Of a stretch of DNA of 64,000 bases, positions 1 to 9,592 are shown in pieces. This stretch comes from Idiomarina aquatica. Its GTDB lineage: Bacteria > Pseudomonadota > Gammaproteobacteria > Enterobacterales > Alteromonadaceae. A model generated the notes under the pieces. That model saw nothing but the letters and a program-made list of their open reading frames with translations, did not search any database and was not told the origin of the DNA. The stretch covers positions 310,001 through 374,000 of the forward strand of contig NZ_SNXI01000001.1 of assembly GCF_004362895.1 (NCBI RefSeq), given 5' to 3'. Numbering within the stretch: the stretch's first letter is position 1; each line of letters opens with the position of its first letter. A program made the translations under genes and the position numbers.

Positions 1-766
1 CCCATTGCGGTGCGCTCAGTGCACCGGGGATGCCCATTTCTCCGCGCAGGCTAATATCCGCCAGGCGCACTGCACGAGAGGTTGCATCACCAGCGGCCCA
101 TGATTTGCGTGAGCCCGCATTTGGCGCATGCCGATAGGTCCGTAGTGACTGTCCATCAACCCAGGCTTGCGAAACAGCTGCCATCACCTGCTCACGGTTA
201 CCTCCCCACAGCCAGGTAGCGACGGCGGTAGAGGCTACTTTAACCAGCACAACGTGATCCAGGCCGACTCGATTAAAGCTATTCTCTAGGGCCAGGTTTC
301 CCTGTATCTCATGAGCCTTAATCATCCCTTCCAGTACATCCTTAATGGTAAGCGGTTTATCCCCTCTTGCGACGCGCTGTTGCGAGATGAAATCAGCTAG
401 CGCCAGAATCGCACCTAAGTTGTCCGATGGGTGACCCCACTCGGCTGCCAGCCAGGTGTCGTTAAAATCAAGCCAACGTACAATACAACCGATATCCCAT
501 GCCGCTTTAACCGGATCCAGGCAATACGACGTGCCGGGCACACGCGCTCCGTTCGGCACCTGCGTATTGGCAACAAGCGGCCCTAAATGTTTGGTACATT
601 CCGGAAAACGTAATGCCAGAATGCCGCAGCCGATGGTGTCAGCCAGGCAATGTCGCGCGGTTTCCCACGCTTGTTCCGAGGTGACCTGATAGTTAATCAC
701 GTAATCGGCTATACGCTGTATCTCTGCATCATAATCAGGACGGTCTGTCCGCTCTGCAATAGTCAT
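1..766 (-). CDS. prpD: 2-methylcitrate dehydratase PrpD (N-terminal half, runs off the window)
   Basis: Dehydrates 2-methylcitrate to 2-methyl-cis-aconitate in the methylcitrate cycle of propionate breakdown (cytoplasm). The open frame starts at an ATG at 766 behind an AGAGGA ribosome site and stays open to the window edge, giving about 255 codons against the usual 480-490, so only the N-terminal half is seen. Family stretches include [35 protein letters not shown] and [15 protein letters not shown], very close to enterobacterial PrpD. It follows tatD on the same strand, but a strong terminator lies between them, so it probably has its own promoter. The rest of the prp cluster, if present, is outside the window. 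Confidence 0.93.
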   Translation of the reverse strand, partial: MTIAERTDRPDYDAEIQRIADYVINYQVTSEQAWETARHCLADTIGCGILALRFPECTKHLGPLVANTQVPNGARVPGTSYCLDPVKAAWDIGCIVRWLDFNDTWLAAEWGHPSDNLGAILALADFISQQRVARGDKPLTIKDVLEGMIKAHEIQGNLALENSFNRVGLDHVVLVKVASTAVATWLWGGNREQVMAAVSQAWVDGQSLRTYRHAPNAGSRKSWAAGDATSRAVRLADISLRGEMGIPGALSAPQW

Positions 767-840
767 AGTATCCTCTCGAACGATTGGAATAACTGTTGTT
801 AGTATAGCTACGCAGAATCGACAGGAAGCGATCGACAGAT

Positions 841-876
841 AAAAAAAACCCGGAACCAATCCAGATTGTTCCGGGT
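841..876 (-). terminator. rho-independent terminator after tatD / before prpD
   Basis: The minus strand reads ACCCGGAAC, a loop, then GTTCCGGGT followed by eight T. With one bulged base the helix extends through CAATC/GATTG in the loop. It would end transcription coming from the tatD side. Confidence 0.85.
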
Positions 877-987
877 ATAGGGGAATGGCTCATGGGATGA
901 GCCGTGCGCTAACTCTAAAAAAAGCGGTTAATTTTTAGTCTAGCCAAATTTTAGAGAAATACATAATTTTTTTTAAAATTTTTAAGT
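841..987 (-). ncRNA. candidate small RNA or prp leader/attenuator
   Basis: On the minus strand a TATAAT hexamer (994-999) with a poor TGGGCA-like -35 about 18 nt upstream would start RNA near 987. The transcript would cross an AT-rich stretch, a perfect 7-bp triloop hairpin at 887-903 (GGCTCAT/ATGAGCC) and end at the intrinsic terminator at 841-876. No reading frame of note lies inside. It could be a free-standing sRNA of about 145 nt, a 3' UTR of the tatD transcript, or a leader attenuating prpD 75 nt further on. Only promoter-like bases, hairpins and terminator are seen; expression is inferred. Confidence 0.35.
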
Positions 988-1036
988 TAATAAATTATAA
1001 ACGCTTTATTACCCCTATGCCCAGCTTATCCACAGC

Positions 1037-1828
1037 TTACGCAACGTCTTTAAACAGCTTATAAAAGTTGGACGTTGTGGTTTCTGCAACCTCATTAAGC
1101 GTCAGTCCTTTAACATCAGCGACGCATTTTGCAACGTCTACCACATAGGCAGGTTGGTTTTGTTTGCCCCGATGCGGCACTGGCGCGAGCCATGGGCTGT
1201 CCGTTTCGATAAGTAACCGTTCCAACGGCAACGCCTTGACTACCTCGCGTAACGATTTAGCGTTAGCAAACGACGCGATACCCGATATCGAGATATAGAA
1301 ATCCAGTTCATCGATAGCTTGCTTTGCCATCTCCAAAGACTCTGTAAAGCAGTGCAGTACCCCGCCCGATTTCTCAGCGCCGCCCTCTTTTAGTAAGCTA
1401 ATAGTATCTTCACGTGCATCGCGGGTATGAATGATCAGCGGTTTGTCCAGCTCTTGTGCTACCTCAATATGGGCGGCGAAGTTCTGTTGCTGCAGCTGTT
1501 TGCTTTCGGGATGATAGAAATAGTCGAGGCCAGTTTCACCGATAGCGACGACTCGACTATCGCTAGCCAGCTGCCGCAAGGACGATGCGACTTCATCAAC
1601 GGGGGTCTGACTGTCTTGGACGTACAACGGATGTACGCCGCACGAAACCGAGACATCAGCATATTCCGCTACGGCGGCCTGCATGGCAGCGTAGTCTTCT
1701 AAGGTTACACAGACACACAGCATGTGCTGCACGTCATTATTACGCGCATTTTCGATAATCTGAGGTAGTTCCAGGCCAATTTTTTGCGGATCTATTTTAT
1801 CTAAATGACAATGCGAATCGACGTACAT
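1037..1828 (-). CDS. tatD: TatD-family metal-dependent deoxyribonuclease
   Basis: TatD-family TIM-barrel hydrolase; relatives are metal-dependent 3'-5' exonucleases implicated in DNA repair. The protein has 263 residues, the usual size, and opens with the metal-binding DSHCHLD motif (residues 4-10). Further family signatures are VAIGETGLDYF, LIIHTRDA, GVLHCFTES and LLIETDSPWLAPVPHRG, which carry the remaining metal ligands. The start is an ATG behind AGGAG. It is the last gene of the pabC-mltG-tmk-holB-pilZ-tatD run, 11 nt after the PilZ-like gene. Of the TatD/YcfH/YjjV paralogues, this context is that of E. coli ycfH, so the symbol is approximate. Confidence 0.9.
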   Translation of the reverse strand: MYVDSHCHLDKIDPQKIGLELPQIIENARNNDVQHMLCVCVTLEDYAAMQAAVAEYADVSVSCGVHPLYVQDSQTPVDEVASSLRQLASDSRVVAIGETGLDYFYHPESKQLQQQNFAAHIEVAQELDKPLIIHTRDAREDTISLLKEGGAEKSGGVLHCFTESLEMAKQAIDELDFYISISGIASFANAKSLREVVKALPLERLLIETDSPWLAPVPHRGKQNQPAYVVDVAKCVADVKGLTLNEVAETTTSNFYKLFKDVA

Positions 1829-1839
1829 TAAAACTCCTG

Positions 1840-2190
1840 CTAAGCATATATTTTTGCGATCAGTCTACCATATTCATGGCTTAACGTGTGTGTCAGGCGC
1901 CGTATTCGTTGCTCAATGTCGGTATCCTGATCGTCGACAATAGCCAGCCCAATCCAACAGCTGCCGCCCGGTTGGCGCAACATGCACGTAACACTAGCAG
2001 TGATATTCGGATTATATTCGCCACTATCCGGCAAATTAATATCGATATGGATTGTACTATGCAGCGGCGGTATATCGACGGTTGCCGGCAGGGGGACAAA
2101 AATTAATAGTTGTTCGAACCGGGCTAAGGTGCTTTGAGCAAGCTCCAGAGCATCATTAAAACGATGGCTAAGTTGTGGTATTGAAGCCAT
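1840..2190 (-). CDS. PilZ-like small protein
   Basis: A 116-residue protein in the place, between holB and tatD, where many gammaproteobacteria encode a PilZ-domain protein. The C-terminal half (ITASVTCMLRQPGG then WIGLAIVDD) resembles the end of a PilZ beta-barrel. The RxxxR and (D/N)xSxxG motifs that bind cyclic di-GMP are not visible, so it may, like the type IV pilus PilZ of Pseudomonas, not bind the nucleotide. It overlaps the end of holB by 23 nt, implying translational coupling. The family call rests mostly on position; it could be an unrelated small protein. Confidence 0.55.
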   Translation of the reverse strand: MASIPQLSHRFNDALELAQSTLARFEQLLIFVPLPATVDIPPLHSTIHIDINLPDSGEYNPNITASVTCMLRQPGGSCWIGLAIVDDQDTDIEQRIRRLTHTLSHEYGRLIAKIYA

Positions 2191-3034
2191 GATAAGTCCA
2201 TTGTTGCCAACAAAGACTTAACAATAGCGGTAAATTTAATCCTTTTGACTGACGATAGCGCTGACGCAATTGTCGGCATTCATCGACAGCTTTAAGCAGT
2301 CGCTCTGTATGCAGGTTATGCTGGTTTGTCAGATCCCTATAGCGCGGTTGTAACTCGGTGTAATTAAAGCGCGCACTGGCGATGCTTTGTGTCGCCGCTG
2401 ACAGATCAAGTAACAAGCGTTCTGTTATGTCAAGCCATTCAGTAGCTTTGCTCTTGTCTTTGATAACCGGCGGCAGGGCCCCGGCAAACAAGGTGCTTAA
2501 TAAACTGTTGGCTGACTCGTGATCGTCGTTGCCGGCTAGCGCAGGTAATTGCAAATTAATCCATTGCATGCGGCTTCGTAACGTTGGTAGCAGCTGTTCG
2601 GGCTGCTGTACCGAAATTAGCCAAAACATATTAGCGGGTGGCTCTTCCAACACCTTTAGTATGGCGTTACTGGCCTGCTCAGTCAGTTTATCTGCGGGTG
2701 TTATTATGGCAACTCTGGCACCGCCCTGGTTTGCAGTCTGTAGCAGTTTATTTTGCAGTTTACGCACTTCGTCGATGCCAATACTGGTTTCTTCCCGCGC
2801 GTCGATATGCCAAAAATCAGGATGACTGCCGGCCTGGTATAGCTTGCATGATTTACACTGCCCGCAGGCGCTTTTATCGGGCTGCTGGCACAACAAAAAA
2901 TTGGCCAATGTCTGCAAGAACTGGTCACTACCCTGTTCCGGCGCATGCCGCAAATAATATGCGTGTGCTAAACGTTGCTGTTTAGCACTGTCGATAAGAC
3001 GAAGCCAAGGCTCACGTAACCAGGGATAACTCAT
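2168..3034 (-). CDS. holB: DNA polymerase III subunit delta'
   Basis: Clamp-loader subunit delta' of the replicative polymerase, which with delta and gamma/tau loads the beta clamp. At 288 residues it is slightly shorter than E. coli HolB. It starts with the YPWLR motif, has the zinc-binding cysteines C49, C57, C60 and C63, and an AAA+ fold with [11 protein letters not shown] and TLRSRMQWI (SRC-like region). The P-loop is degenerate, as expected for delta', which does not bind ATP. The ATG overlaps the tmk stop by 4 nt, and its own 3' end overlaps the PilZ-like gene. Confidence 0.95.
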   Translation of the reverse strand: MSYPWLREPWLRLIDSAKQQRLAHAYYLRHAPEQGSDQFLQTLANFLLCQQPDKSACGQCKSCKLYQAGSHPDFWHIDAREETSIGIDEVRKLQNKLLQTANQGGARVAIITPADKLTEQASNAILKVLEEPPANMFWLISVQQPEQLLPTLRSRMQWINLQLPALAGNDDHESANSLLSTLFAGALPPVIKDKSKATEWLDITERLLLDLSAATQSIASARFNYTELQPRYRDLTNQHNLHTERLLKAVDECRQLRQRYRQSKGLNLPLLLSLCWQQWTYHGFNTTT

Positions 3035-3651
3035 ACAAATAATTTCTCTTCGATAGCGCGGAGTATATCTTTGTGCACCTGTTGCATGGGTTGCGAGGCA
3101 TCGATAGCGACTATTGAAGGGTCTGCAGCCACCAGTTGCTGGTAACGCGCCCGGGTGCGTTCAAAAAACGCTAGATCTTCTTGTTCGATACGATCCAGTT
3201 CGCCCCGCCCCTTTGCGCGCTCCAGGCCGGCCTCAGCATCGATATCCAGATACAGAGTAAGATCCGGCTTAAACTCACCCAGCGTAAGCTGCTTTAGTTG
3301 CTGTAGTTTTTCACTACCCAATTGTCGGCCGCCACCCTGATAGGCCTGTGACGACAAGTCATGGCGGTCGCCGATGACCCAGCGACCTTTATCCAGTGCC
3401 GGTTTAATCACGTTATCGACAAGCTGAACGCGGCTGGCATACATGAGCAATAACTCTGTCATTGCACTCACTTGTTCCTGCCACTGCTTCTTTACTAAGT
3501 CTCTCAACGCTTCAGCCATCGGTGTGCCACCGGGTTCTCGAACAGTTTCTGCCCTTATGCCCTTGGCCTGCAGATGGCTCACGATACTTGCAATAGCCGT
3601 ACTTTTACCGGCTCCTTCAAGGCCCTCTATAACAATAAACTTGCCGTTCAT
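3031..3651 (-). CDS. tmk: thymidylate kinase
   Basis: Phosphorylates dTMP to dTDP. The chosen ATG at 3651 has AAGGA upstream and gives [18 protein letters not shown] with the P-loop at residues 8-17; the 206-residue length is typical. A longer in-frame extension to 3759 runs back into mltG and adds no conserved sequence. Further motifs are REPGGTP, the [15 protein letters not shown] substrate region and TLYLDIDAE. The lid segment GRGELDRIE is a short arginine-containing lid of the bacterial type. It begins one base after the mltG stop and overlaps holB by ATGA. Confidence 0.95.
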   Translation of the reverse strand: MNGKFIVIEGLEGAGKSTAIASIVSHLQAKGIRAETVREPGGTPMAEALRDLVKKQWQEQVSAMTELLLMYASRVQLVDNVIKPALDKGRWVIGDRHDLSSQAYQGGGRQLGSEKLQQLKQLTLGEFKPDLTLYLDIDAEAGLERAKGRGELDRIEQEDLAFFERTRARYQQLVAADPSIVAIDASQPMQQVHKDILRAIEEKLFV

Positions 3652-3652
3652 A

Positions 3653-4675
3653 TTATTCCTTGTCCTGCTGATGCGGCTTGATCTGATACTTATAAACCGC
3701 TCGGTTATGCTCCTCAAGCGTTTTAGAGAAAACATGACCGCCGCTATTGTCCGCAACAAAATAAAAGTAGTCCGTTTGTGCCGGCTGAGCCGCCGCAGCT
3801 AATGATTCGGCCGATACCATGGCAATGGGTGTTGGCGGTAAACCGTCGATGCGATATGTGTTATAAGGCGTTTTCGTACGCAGGTGCTGACGCGTTAAAT
3901 TGCCATCAAAATCATCAATTCCATAGATCGTTGTCGGGTCTGACTGCAGCCGCATGCCGTTATTGAGCCTGTTACAAAATACACTGGCTACGGTTTCCCG
4001 CTCACCGTCGATACCTGTTTCTTTTTCGATGATAGAAGCCAGTATCAGCAACTCATAAGGGGTTGATACCGGACACTCGCGGTTACGAGCGCGCCACGCA
4101 TCGTCAAGTTCTCTTTCAAGTGCTTCGTGCGCCTGGGTTAGTAACTCAAGATCACTGGTGTGCGCGCGGTAGCTGTATGTTTCGGGTAAAAACAAACCCT
4201 CCGGGCTGGGGTAGTCCTGCAAAAAAGGTAGTTGTTCAGACAAACTGTCAGTTGTTAGTTCAGCACTCAAATAAGGCTGCTGTTTAAGCTGCTGCAGCCA
4301 CTCACTAAAACGCAGTCCTTCGATTAATGTCACCTTAAACTGCTTTTCGTCGCCACGCGCTAGTTTTTGCCAGAATTGCTGCCAGGAGTCAGCAGGAGAT
4401 ATTTCATAAAGCCCTGCTTGTATGCGATCAACGCCAATAAAAAATTGTGCTAAACGATAATCGAGGGTGTTACTGGTGCGAGCAAAATGCTGATTAACTC
4501 TGGCACTAATCGAGCGGGCTGTATCGCCTCGCTTTACTTGCAGTAACATTTGTTCGTGTGTCGAGTTGGCTAAGGGCTTTTCAAGGTATGCAAGAGCCAT
4601 ACTGCGCACTGCCAGCCCGGCAATAGCCACGGTAATGACTAACACAACGACACTAATGATGAGTTTTTTTAGCAT
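3653..4675 (-). CDS. mltG: endolytic murein transglycosylase MltG (YceG)
   Basis: Inner-membrane lytic transglycosylase that cleaves nascent glycan strands and is thought to act as a terminase of peptidoglycan polymerisation. The 340-residue protein has one N-terminal membrane anchor (about residues 5-27), a LysM-like region, and the YceG domain with [21 protein letters not shown] and the catalytic glutamate E217 in [19 protein letters not shown] and [16 protein letters not shown] complete the active-site signature. It overlaps pabC by 7 nt and abuts tmk, the standard enterobacterial arrangement. Confidence 0.95.
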   Translation of the reverse strand: MLKKLIISVVVLVITVAIAGLAVRSMALAYLEKPLANSTHEQMLLQVKRGDTARSISARVNQHFARTSNTLDYRLAQFFIGVDRIQAGLYEISPADSWQQFWQKLARGDEKQFKVTLIEGLRFSEWLQQLKQQPYLSAELTTDSLSEQLPFLQDYPSPEGLFLPETYSYRAHTSDLELLTQAHEALERELDDAWRARNRECPVSTPYELLILASIIEKETGIDGERETVASVFCNRLNNGMRLQSDPTTIYGIDDFDGNLTRQHLRTKTPYNTYRIDGLPPTPIAMVSAESLAAAAQPAQTDYFYFVADNSGGHVFSKTLEEHNRAVYKYQIKPHQQDKE

Positions 4676-5445
4676 GCAGTCAATTGCTTTAACAGCTCAG
4701 GTAAATCAGTACTCAAAACTTTACCATTTAATTGTTTAATTGGCACGGCTCCACGCACACTATTGCAAACAAATGCTTGATCTGCCTGGTATAAATCCTC
4801 AAGTGTAAACACGCCCTGGTTTACCCTTCCCAGCCATTGCTGGTCGATTATGACTTGTCGCGCAACGCCTGCTACCCCGGCCTGTTGTAATGACGGCGTA
4901 AACCACTGGTCACTACTGCGCCAAAAGATATTACCCTGGCAGCACTCGGTCAACGCATTGTGATGATCGAGTACCAAAAGGTCATCAACGCCCTTCTCTT
5001 CACGTTCCCGGGCAAGCAACACCTGCTCCAACCGGTTCAGTGTTTTTAAGCCGGCTAATACCGGCTGACGTGCCAGTTGTAGCTCAGCCACGGCAACCGT
5101 GTTGATAGTTGCTGCAACCGGCGGTAACGGACTAACTTGCATATAGGTATTTGACTCTACCGCCGCCGGAGGCATATATCCACGACCACCAAATCCGCGG
5201 GTAACGATAATTTTTGCCACGCCGTCTGGCTGGCCTGCGGTCAAGTCTGCCAACCAGGCCTCAACTTGTTGCCGCTCAGGCACCGGCAGTGCCAAGCGTT
5301 GGCTAGCTATTACTAACCGCTGCCAATGGTAATCCCACCATAGAGGCTTACCATTATGCAAACGCAGAGTTGTAAAATGGCCATCGCCAAACTGTAAGCC
5401 ACGATCCAGCGGCTGGTGATGTTGTTTTCCGTTGCAAAAAATCAT
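4669..5445 (-). CDS. pabC: aminodeoxychorismate lyase
   Basis: PLP fold-type IV enzyme converting 4-amino-4-deoxychorismate to p-aminobenzoate and pyruvate in folate synthesis. The 258-residue protein has the DRGLQFGDGHFTT start, the PLP lysine K134 in GLKTLNRLEQ, and ALTECCQGNIFW and QADQAFVCNSVRG of the family. The ATG at 5445 has no strong ribosome site. It lies 35 nt past the acpP terminator, so expression relies on read-through or a promoter I cannot identify. fabF normally sits directly upstream but is absent here. Confidence 0.92.
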   Translation of the reverse strand: MIFCNGKQHHQPLDRGLQFGDGHFTTLRLHNGKPLWWDYHWQRLVIASQRLALPVPERQQVEAWLADLTAGQPDGVAKIIVTRGFGGRGYMPPAAVESNTYMQVSPLPPVAATINTVAVAELQLARQPVLAGLKTLNRLEQVLLAREREEKGVDDLLVLDHHNALTECCQGNIFWRSSDQWFTPSLQQAGVAGVARQVIIDQQWLGRVNQGVFTLEDLYQADQAFVCNSVRGAVPIKQLNGKVLSTDLPELLKQLTAC

Positions 5446-5476
5446 GATTTATCGTCAGCGCATGTCGCTCCACAAA

Positions 5477-5505
5477 CAAAAAAGGCAGCCCTAAGGACTG
5501 CCTTT
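5477..5505 (-). terminator. rho-independent terminator after acpP
   Basis: The minus strand reads AAAGGCAGTCC, loop TTA, GGGCTGCCTTT and more T, an 11-bp stem with one G-U wobble. It separates acpP from pabC and would cut the otherwise continuous fab-pab-holB transcript. Confidence 0.85.
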
Positions 5506-5530
5506 CGCCAAAAAACGTAGCGGTTGACGA

Positions 5531-5770
5531 TTAATCGTCAGAGTGAGCCGATACGTAATCAATAGCTGCTTGAACAGTTTTAATTTTCTCAGCTTCTTCA
5601 TCTGGAATTTCTGTTTCAAATTCTTCTTCCAGTGCCATCACTAGTTCAACAGTATCCAGTGAGTCAGCGCCCAGGTCGTTTTCAAAAGAAGCTTCTGGTT
5701 TAACTTCTTCTTCTTTAACGCCCAACTGCTCGATGATGATTTTCTTTACGCGTTCTTCGATAGTGCTCAT
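5531..5770 (-). CDS. acpP: acyl carrier protein
   Basis: Carrier of growing acyl chains in type II fatty acid synthesis. It has 79 residues, acidic, with the phosphopantetheine serine S37 in [18 protein letters not shown]. The ATG at 5770 has AAGGA ten bases upstream and gives the canonical [12 protein letters not shown] start; an in-frame TTG six codons upstream adds MKDFNI but overlaps that ribosome site and is rejected. It is separated from fabG by 118 nt, which should hold its own promoter given the high demand for ACP, and is followed at once by a terminator. Confidence 0.98.
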   Translation of the reverse strand: MSTIEERVKKIIIEQLGVKEEEVKPEASFENDLGADSLDTVELVMALEEEFETEIPDEEAEKIKTVQAAIDYVSAHSDD

Positions 5771-5888
5771 GATATTAAAATCCTTCAATAGTCGTCACGA
5801 GTGTCAAATTTGGCTGTAGTGTAGTGAATGCAGCCACAATAATAAAGTAAAAATTAGCTTAAAATAAACAGGTCGTACCCCTTGAGGG

Positions 5889-6626
5889 TTAAACCATTGC
5901 CATTCCGCCGTTTACATGAATTGTTTCACCGGTAATATAAGCTGCCCCGGGCGAAGCCAAAAAGGCAACTGCTGCTGCGACTTCTTCGGGTTTGCCCAGA
6001 CGTTCTGTTGGAATATTGGCAAAAATCGCTTGTTTCTGATCATCAGTCAAGGATTTCGTCATATCGGTATCAATAAAGCCCGGCGCAACGCAGTTGACGG
6101 TAATGCCGCGCGCCGCCACTTCTTTTGCAAGGGACTTACTAAAACCCACCAACCCGGCTTTTGCCGCACAATAGTTAACCTGGCCCGGATTGCCCGTGGT
6201 TCCGACCACCGAGCTGATGTTTATGATGCGCCCATTGCGACGTTTCATCATGCCGCGAATCACGGTTTTACAAACTCGGAAAACAGCTGACAAATTGGTA
6301 TTAATCACTGAATCCCACTCATCATCCTTCATTCGCATCATTAAATTATCACGGGTGATACCAGCGTTGTTGACCAGAATATCAATTTTGCCAAACTCTT
6401 TTTCCAGTCCCTTCACGGTTTCGGCTGTCTGCTCAGCATCGGTCACGTTGAGCGCAATACCTTTACCCTTTTCGCCTAAATAATCACTAATCGCACTAGC
6501 CCCTTGTTCAGAAGTTGCGGTGCCAATAACAAAAGCACCCTGAGCAACTAATGACTCAGCAATGGCTTTACCAATGCCGCGGCTTGCGCCGGTGACCAGC
6601 GCCACCTGTTCTGCTAGAGATTGCAT
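5889..6626 (-). CDS. fabG: 3-oxoacyl-ACP reductase
   Basis: NADPH-dependent reductase for the first reduction of the fatty acid elongation cycle. At 245 residues it has the expected size for a short-chain dehydrogenase. It shows the TGASRGIG nucleotide loop (residues 13-20), the NNAG motif, the catalytic serine in INISSVVG, the YxxxK pair in NYCAAKAG, and the ITVNCVAPGFIDTDMT loop typical of FabG. The ATG follows GGGAGA. It lies 14 nt after fabD. Confidence 0.97.
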   Translation of the reverse strand: MQSLAEQVALVTGASRGIGKAIAESLVAQGAFVIGTATSEQGASAISDYLGEKGKGIALNVTDAEQTAETVKGLEKEFGKIDILVNNAGITRDNLMMRMKDDEWDSVINTNLSAVFRVCKTVIRGMMKRRNGRIINISSVVGTTGNPGQVNYCAAKAGLVGFSKSLAKEVAARGITVNCVAPGFIDTDMTKSLTDDQKQAIFANIPTERLGKPEEVAAAVAFLASPGAAYITGETIHVNGGMAMV

Positions 6627-6640
6627 AAATTTATCTCCCG

Positions 6641-7561
6641 TTATAATTGTTCAAACGCATCCGGACTGTTAAGTGCTGTACAGCCAAATGCTTTGGTTAT
6701 GCGTTTATTAAGCCCGGTCAGAACCTTGCCCGGTCCGATCTCGTAGGCTGCTTCAATATCCATGGTGGCTAGCTTTTCAATTGTTTCGGTCCAGCGTACC
6801 GGATAGTACAACTGCCTTACCAACGCATCTTTAATCGCTTCTTCATCGCTGTTGGCACTGACATCGACATTATTAATAACTGCCACAGTCGGTGTATTAA
6901 AATCGACGTTTTTTAACGCAGCACGCAATTGCTCGGCCGCCGGCTTCATGAGTTCACAATGTGACGGGACGCTTACCGGTAACGGTAACACGCGTTTGGC
7001 TCCGGCCGCCTTTAATGCTTCAGCGGCGCGGGCAACGGCGTCTTTATGGCCGGCAATCACCACCTGACCGGGGGAATTATAATTGACCGGTGTAACCACC
7101 TCGTCTTCTGCCTGTTGTTGGCAAATTTCAGCAATTTGATCATCGTCTAAGCCGATCACCGCTGCCATTGCGCCAACACCGGGCGCTACAGCTCCCTGCA
7201 TGGCCTCGCCGCGTAAGGCAACCAAACGTACGGCGTCAGCAAAGTTAATGACGCCGGCACAAACTAATGCCGAGTATTCGCCCAAACTGTGACCCGCCAT
7301 GGCGTTTACATCGCCTAAACCGTTTTCTTTTGCGACACGAAATAGCGCGACACTGGCCGTTAATAGTGCCGGCTGTGTTTTGCGGGTATCATTGAGCTGC
7401 TCTTCGGGGCCATTCTGAACTAATTCCCATAAATCATACCCCAACACCTTACTCGCCTCGTCAAAAGTGGCTTGAATCTGCGGGTACTGAGCGGCGACAT
7501 CGGCTAACATACCAACGGTCTGTGAGCCTTGCCCCGGAAATAATAATGCTGTTGTTGTCAT
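6641..7561 (-). CDS. fabD: malonyl-CoA:ACP transacylase
   Basis: Moves malonyl groups from CoA to ACP. The 306-residue protein opens with LLFPGQGSQTVGM. The nucleophilic serine is S92 in GHSLGEYSAL, the catalytic histidine H201 in VPSHCELM, with the malonate-binding arginine in ALRGEAMQ and the YEIGPGKVL end motif. It lies between fabH (9 nt upstream) and fabG (14 nt downstream) in the standard fab order, with the ribosome site AGAGGG. Confidence 0.97.
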   Translation of the reverse strand: MTTTALLFPGQGSQTVGMLADVAAQYPQIQATFDEASKVLGYDLWELVQNGPEEQLNDTRKTQPALLTASVALFRVAKENGLGDVNAMAGHSLGEYSALVCAGVINFADAVRLVALRGEAMQGAVAPGVGAMAAVIGLDDDQIAEICQQQAEDEVVTPVNYNSPGQVVIAGHKDAVARAAEALKAAGAKRVLPLPVSVPSHCELMKPAAEQLRAALKNVDFNTPTVAVINNVDVSANSDEEAIKDALVRQLYYPVRWTETIEKLATMDIEAAYEIGPGKVLTGLNKRITKAFGCTALNSPDAFEQL

Positions 7562-7570
7562 ATTGCCCTC

Positions 7571-8548
7571 TTAATACTTAACCAGTGCGGAGCCCCAGGC
7601 AAAACCGCCACCGAAAGCTTCTAATAATAAGGTTTGTCCACGTTTTACGCGACCATCACGTACCGCCCAGTCTAACGCAATGGGCACTGACGCTGCAGAG
7701 GTGTTGCCGGTTTTATCCAGGGTTACTACAACCTGCTCCATCGGCATGGATAATTTTTTTGCCGTCGCCTTAATAATACGTAAGTTTGCCTGATGCGGAA
7801 TCAGCCAGTCTAAATCGGCTGAAGTCATCTGGTTAGCCTGCAAGGTTTTAGTCACTAACTCACTAAGTTTTGCCACCGCAACCCGAAAAACTTCGTTTCC
7901 TTTCATATACATCCAGCTGCTTTCCGGCGTTCCCTCAGCACTTATACCGCGCGTAGTTCGAACCGGTTGTTTAGCGCCCAGTAAATGGCCATATTCACCA
8001 GCGCTATAAAGGTGAGTTGAAATAATACCTGCGCTTTCACCAGCTTCCAGTAACACCGCCCCGGCACCATCACCAAATAATACCACGGTGTTTCGGTCAT
8101 CCGGATCACAGAGTCGCGCTAATACATCGGTGCCTATGACTAAAATCTTTTGATGCTGACCCGTACGTATGAATTGGTCAGCAACACTGAGTGCATAAAT
8201 AAAGCCTGAGCAAGCGGCACCAACGTCAAATGCCGGAATCGAACTCACTCCCAACATTTGCTGAATTTCACAGGCTGCACTTGGGAATGCGTGCTCAGCA
8301 GAGGTTGTCGCGACGACGATCATGTCCACCTCAGTGGCACTGCAACCAGCGGCATCTAGCGCACGTTTTGCCGCCTCAAAACCTAAGGTTGCGGCACTTT
8401 CATCTGCGTTTGCGATGCGTCGCTCTTTTATTCCTGTTCGTTCTGTAATCCACGCGTCTGAGGTGTCGACTCGCTGTGATAAATCATCGTTCGTCAGGCG
8501 TTGCTCAGGTAAATAGTGACCTGTGCCTGCGATAGTTGAATAGCTCAT
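7571..8548 (-). CDS. fabH: beta-ketoacyl-ACP synthase III
   Basis: Condenses acetyl-CoA with malonyl-ACP to start fatty acid synthesis. The 325-residue thiolase-fold protein has the catalytic cysteine C113 in [13 protein letters not shown], the histidine in [11 protein letters not shown] and the asparagine in GNTSAASVP, the FabH Cys-His-Asn triad. The N-terminal [16 protein letters not shown] and the final [13 protein letters not shown] are classic. It lies 8 nt after plsX. It is the only ketoacyl synthase in the cluster. Confidence 0.97.
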   Translation of the reverse strand: MSYSTIAGTGHYLPEQRLTNDDLSQRVDTSDAWITERTGIKERRIANADESAATLGFEAAKRALDAAGCSATEVDMIVVATTSAEHAFPSAACEIQQMLGVSSIPAFDVGAACSGFIYALSVADQFIRTGQHQKILVIGTDVLARLCDPDDRNTVVLFGDGAGAVLLEAGESAGIISTHLYSAGEYGHLLGAKQPVRTTRGISAEGTPESSWMYMKGNEVFRVAVAKLSELVTKTLQANQMTSADLDWLIPHQANLRIIKATAKKLSMPMEQVVVTLDKTGNTSAASVPIALDWAVRDGRVKRGQTLLLEAFGGGFAWGSALVKY

Positions 8549-8556
8549 AACTGTGC

Positions 8557-9582
8557 TTAATGTTGTTCTAACAGGACCGACTCAACCCGATCTTTTATCC
8601 GCTCGGGGAGTTGTGCTTGTGCTTCTGTTATCGCTTGCCTTATTGCACTACCGAATGCTTTTGCATTGGCACTACCATGGCTTTTAATAACCACACCGCG
8701 CAATCCTATCAAACTCGCACCGTTATAGTGGTCGGGCTTCAACCGATCCCAGGATTTTTGTGTGCGTTTTTGTAAAAAACGAAAGAATAAGCGGTACATC
8801 CAGTGAGACATTAACGCGGACTTAAGCTGATCGACAATCAATGTTGCCAGGCCTTCACAACTTTTAAGTGCAATATTGCCAACAAACCCGTCACACACGA
8901 TGACATCGGCTTTACCACTAAACAAATGATTGCCTTCGACAAAACCGGTGTAATTGACATGTTCGGAGCTAGCCAACCGCAACGCGGCATTTTTAACCAC
9001 GTCGTTACCTTTAATTTCTTCCTCACCCATGTTCAGTAAAGAAACGTTTGGACTACTGATATCTTCCAATATTTGCGCGGCAACACTACCCATTACGCCA
9101 AATTGAAATAACGTTTCTGAATCGCAGCTTGCGTTAGCACCTAAATCAAGAAGATAAGATCGGCCACCCAATTGATTGGGTAACGCCGCCATTAACGCAG
9201 GACGAAGTACCCCGGGCAATGTTTTTAGCTGAAAATAGGCCTTGGCCATTAATGCGCCAGTGTTTCCGCCACTGACTACGCCATCAGCTTCGCCTTTCGC
9301 CAGCAGTTCCAGCGCGATACTCATCGATGAGTGAGGTTTAGCACGTAGTGCCTGGCCTGGTTTCTCGTCCATTTCGACGACTTGTTCGGCGTGCACGAAG
9401 GTGACTTGGGGATGTTCGTCAAGATTATATTGGGAAAGTAACGGCGTTACGCTATCGTGTTGACCCACGACGAGGAAGTGATGAGGTGTGCCCTCATTGA
9501 TTAATTGGCACAATGCGTCAATTACAATAGAGGGGCCGTTATCGCCCCCCATTGCATCAATCGCTAATTTAATTTCAGGCAT
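8557..9582 (-). CDS. plsX: phosphate acyltransferase PlsX
   Basis: Makes acyl-phosphate from acyl-ACP, feeding PlsY in phospholipid synthesis. The 341-residue protein starts with [12 protein letters not shown] and contains [50 protein letters not shown] and [13 protein letters not shown], all PlsX signatures. It sits between rpmF and fabH in the conserved yceD-rpmF-plsX-fabH order, linking ribosome assembly and membrane lipid genes. Confidence 0.96.
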   Translation of the reverse strand: MPEIKLAIDAMGGDNGPSIVIDALCQLINEGTPHHFLVVGQHDSVTPLLSQYNLDEHPQVTFVHAEQVVEMDEKPGQALRAKPHSSMSIALELLAKGEADGVVSGGNTGALMAKAYFQLKTLPGVLRPALMAALPNQLGGRSYLLDLGANASCDSETLFQFGVMGSVAAQILEDISSPNVSLLNMGEEEIKGNDVVKNAALRLASSEHVNYTGFVEGNHLFSGKADVIVCDGFVGNIALKSCEGLATLIVDQLKSALMSHWMYRLFFRFLQKRTQKSWDRLKPDHYNGASLIGLRGVVIKSHGSANAKAFGSAIRQAITEAQAQLPERIKDRVESVLLEQH

Positions 9583-9592
9583 GGCCTGGAAA

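Noticed and set aside
1026-1034. TTATCCACA, a perfect DnaA-box sequence near the end of tatD
   Set aside because: Only one copy, no AT-rich repeats, dnaA/dnaN or gidA nearby, and a single 9-mer is expected by chance; not an origin.
2638-2985. 115-residue plus-strand frame inside holB
   Set aside because: Antisense shadow; holB is conserved throughout this stretch.
3652-3759. N-terminal extension of tmk by 36 residues
   Set aside because: It overlaps mltG out of frame, is not conserved, and the internal ATG has a good ribosome site and the canonical kinase start.
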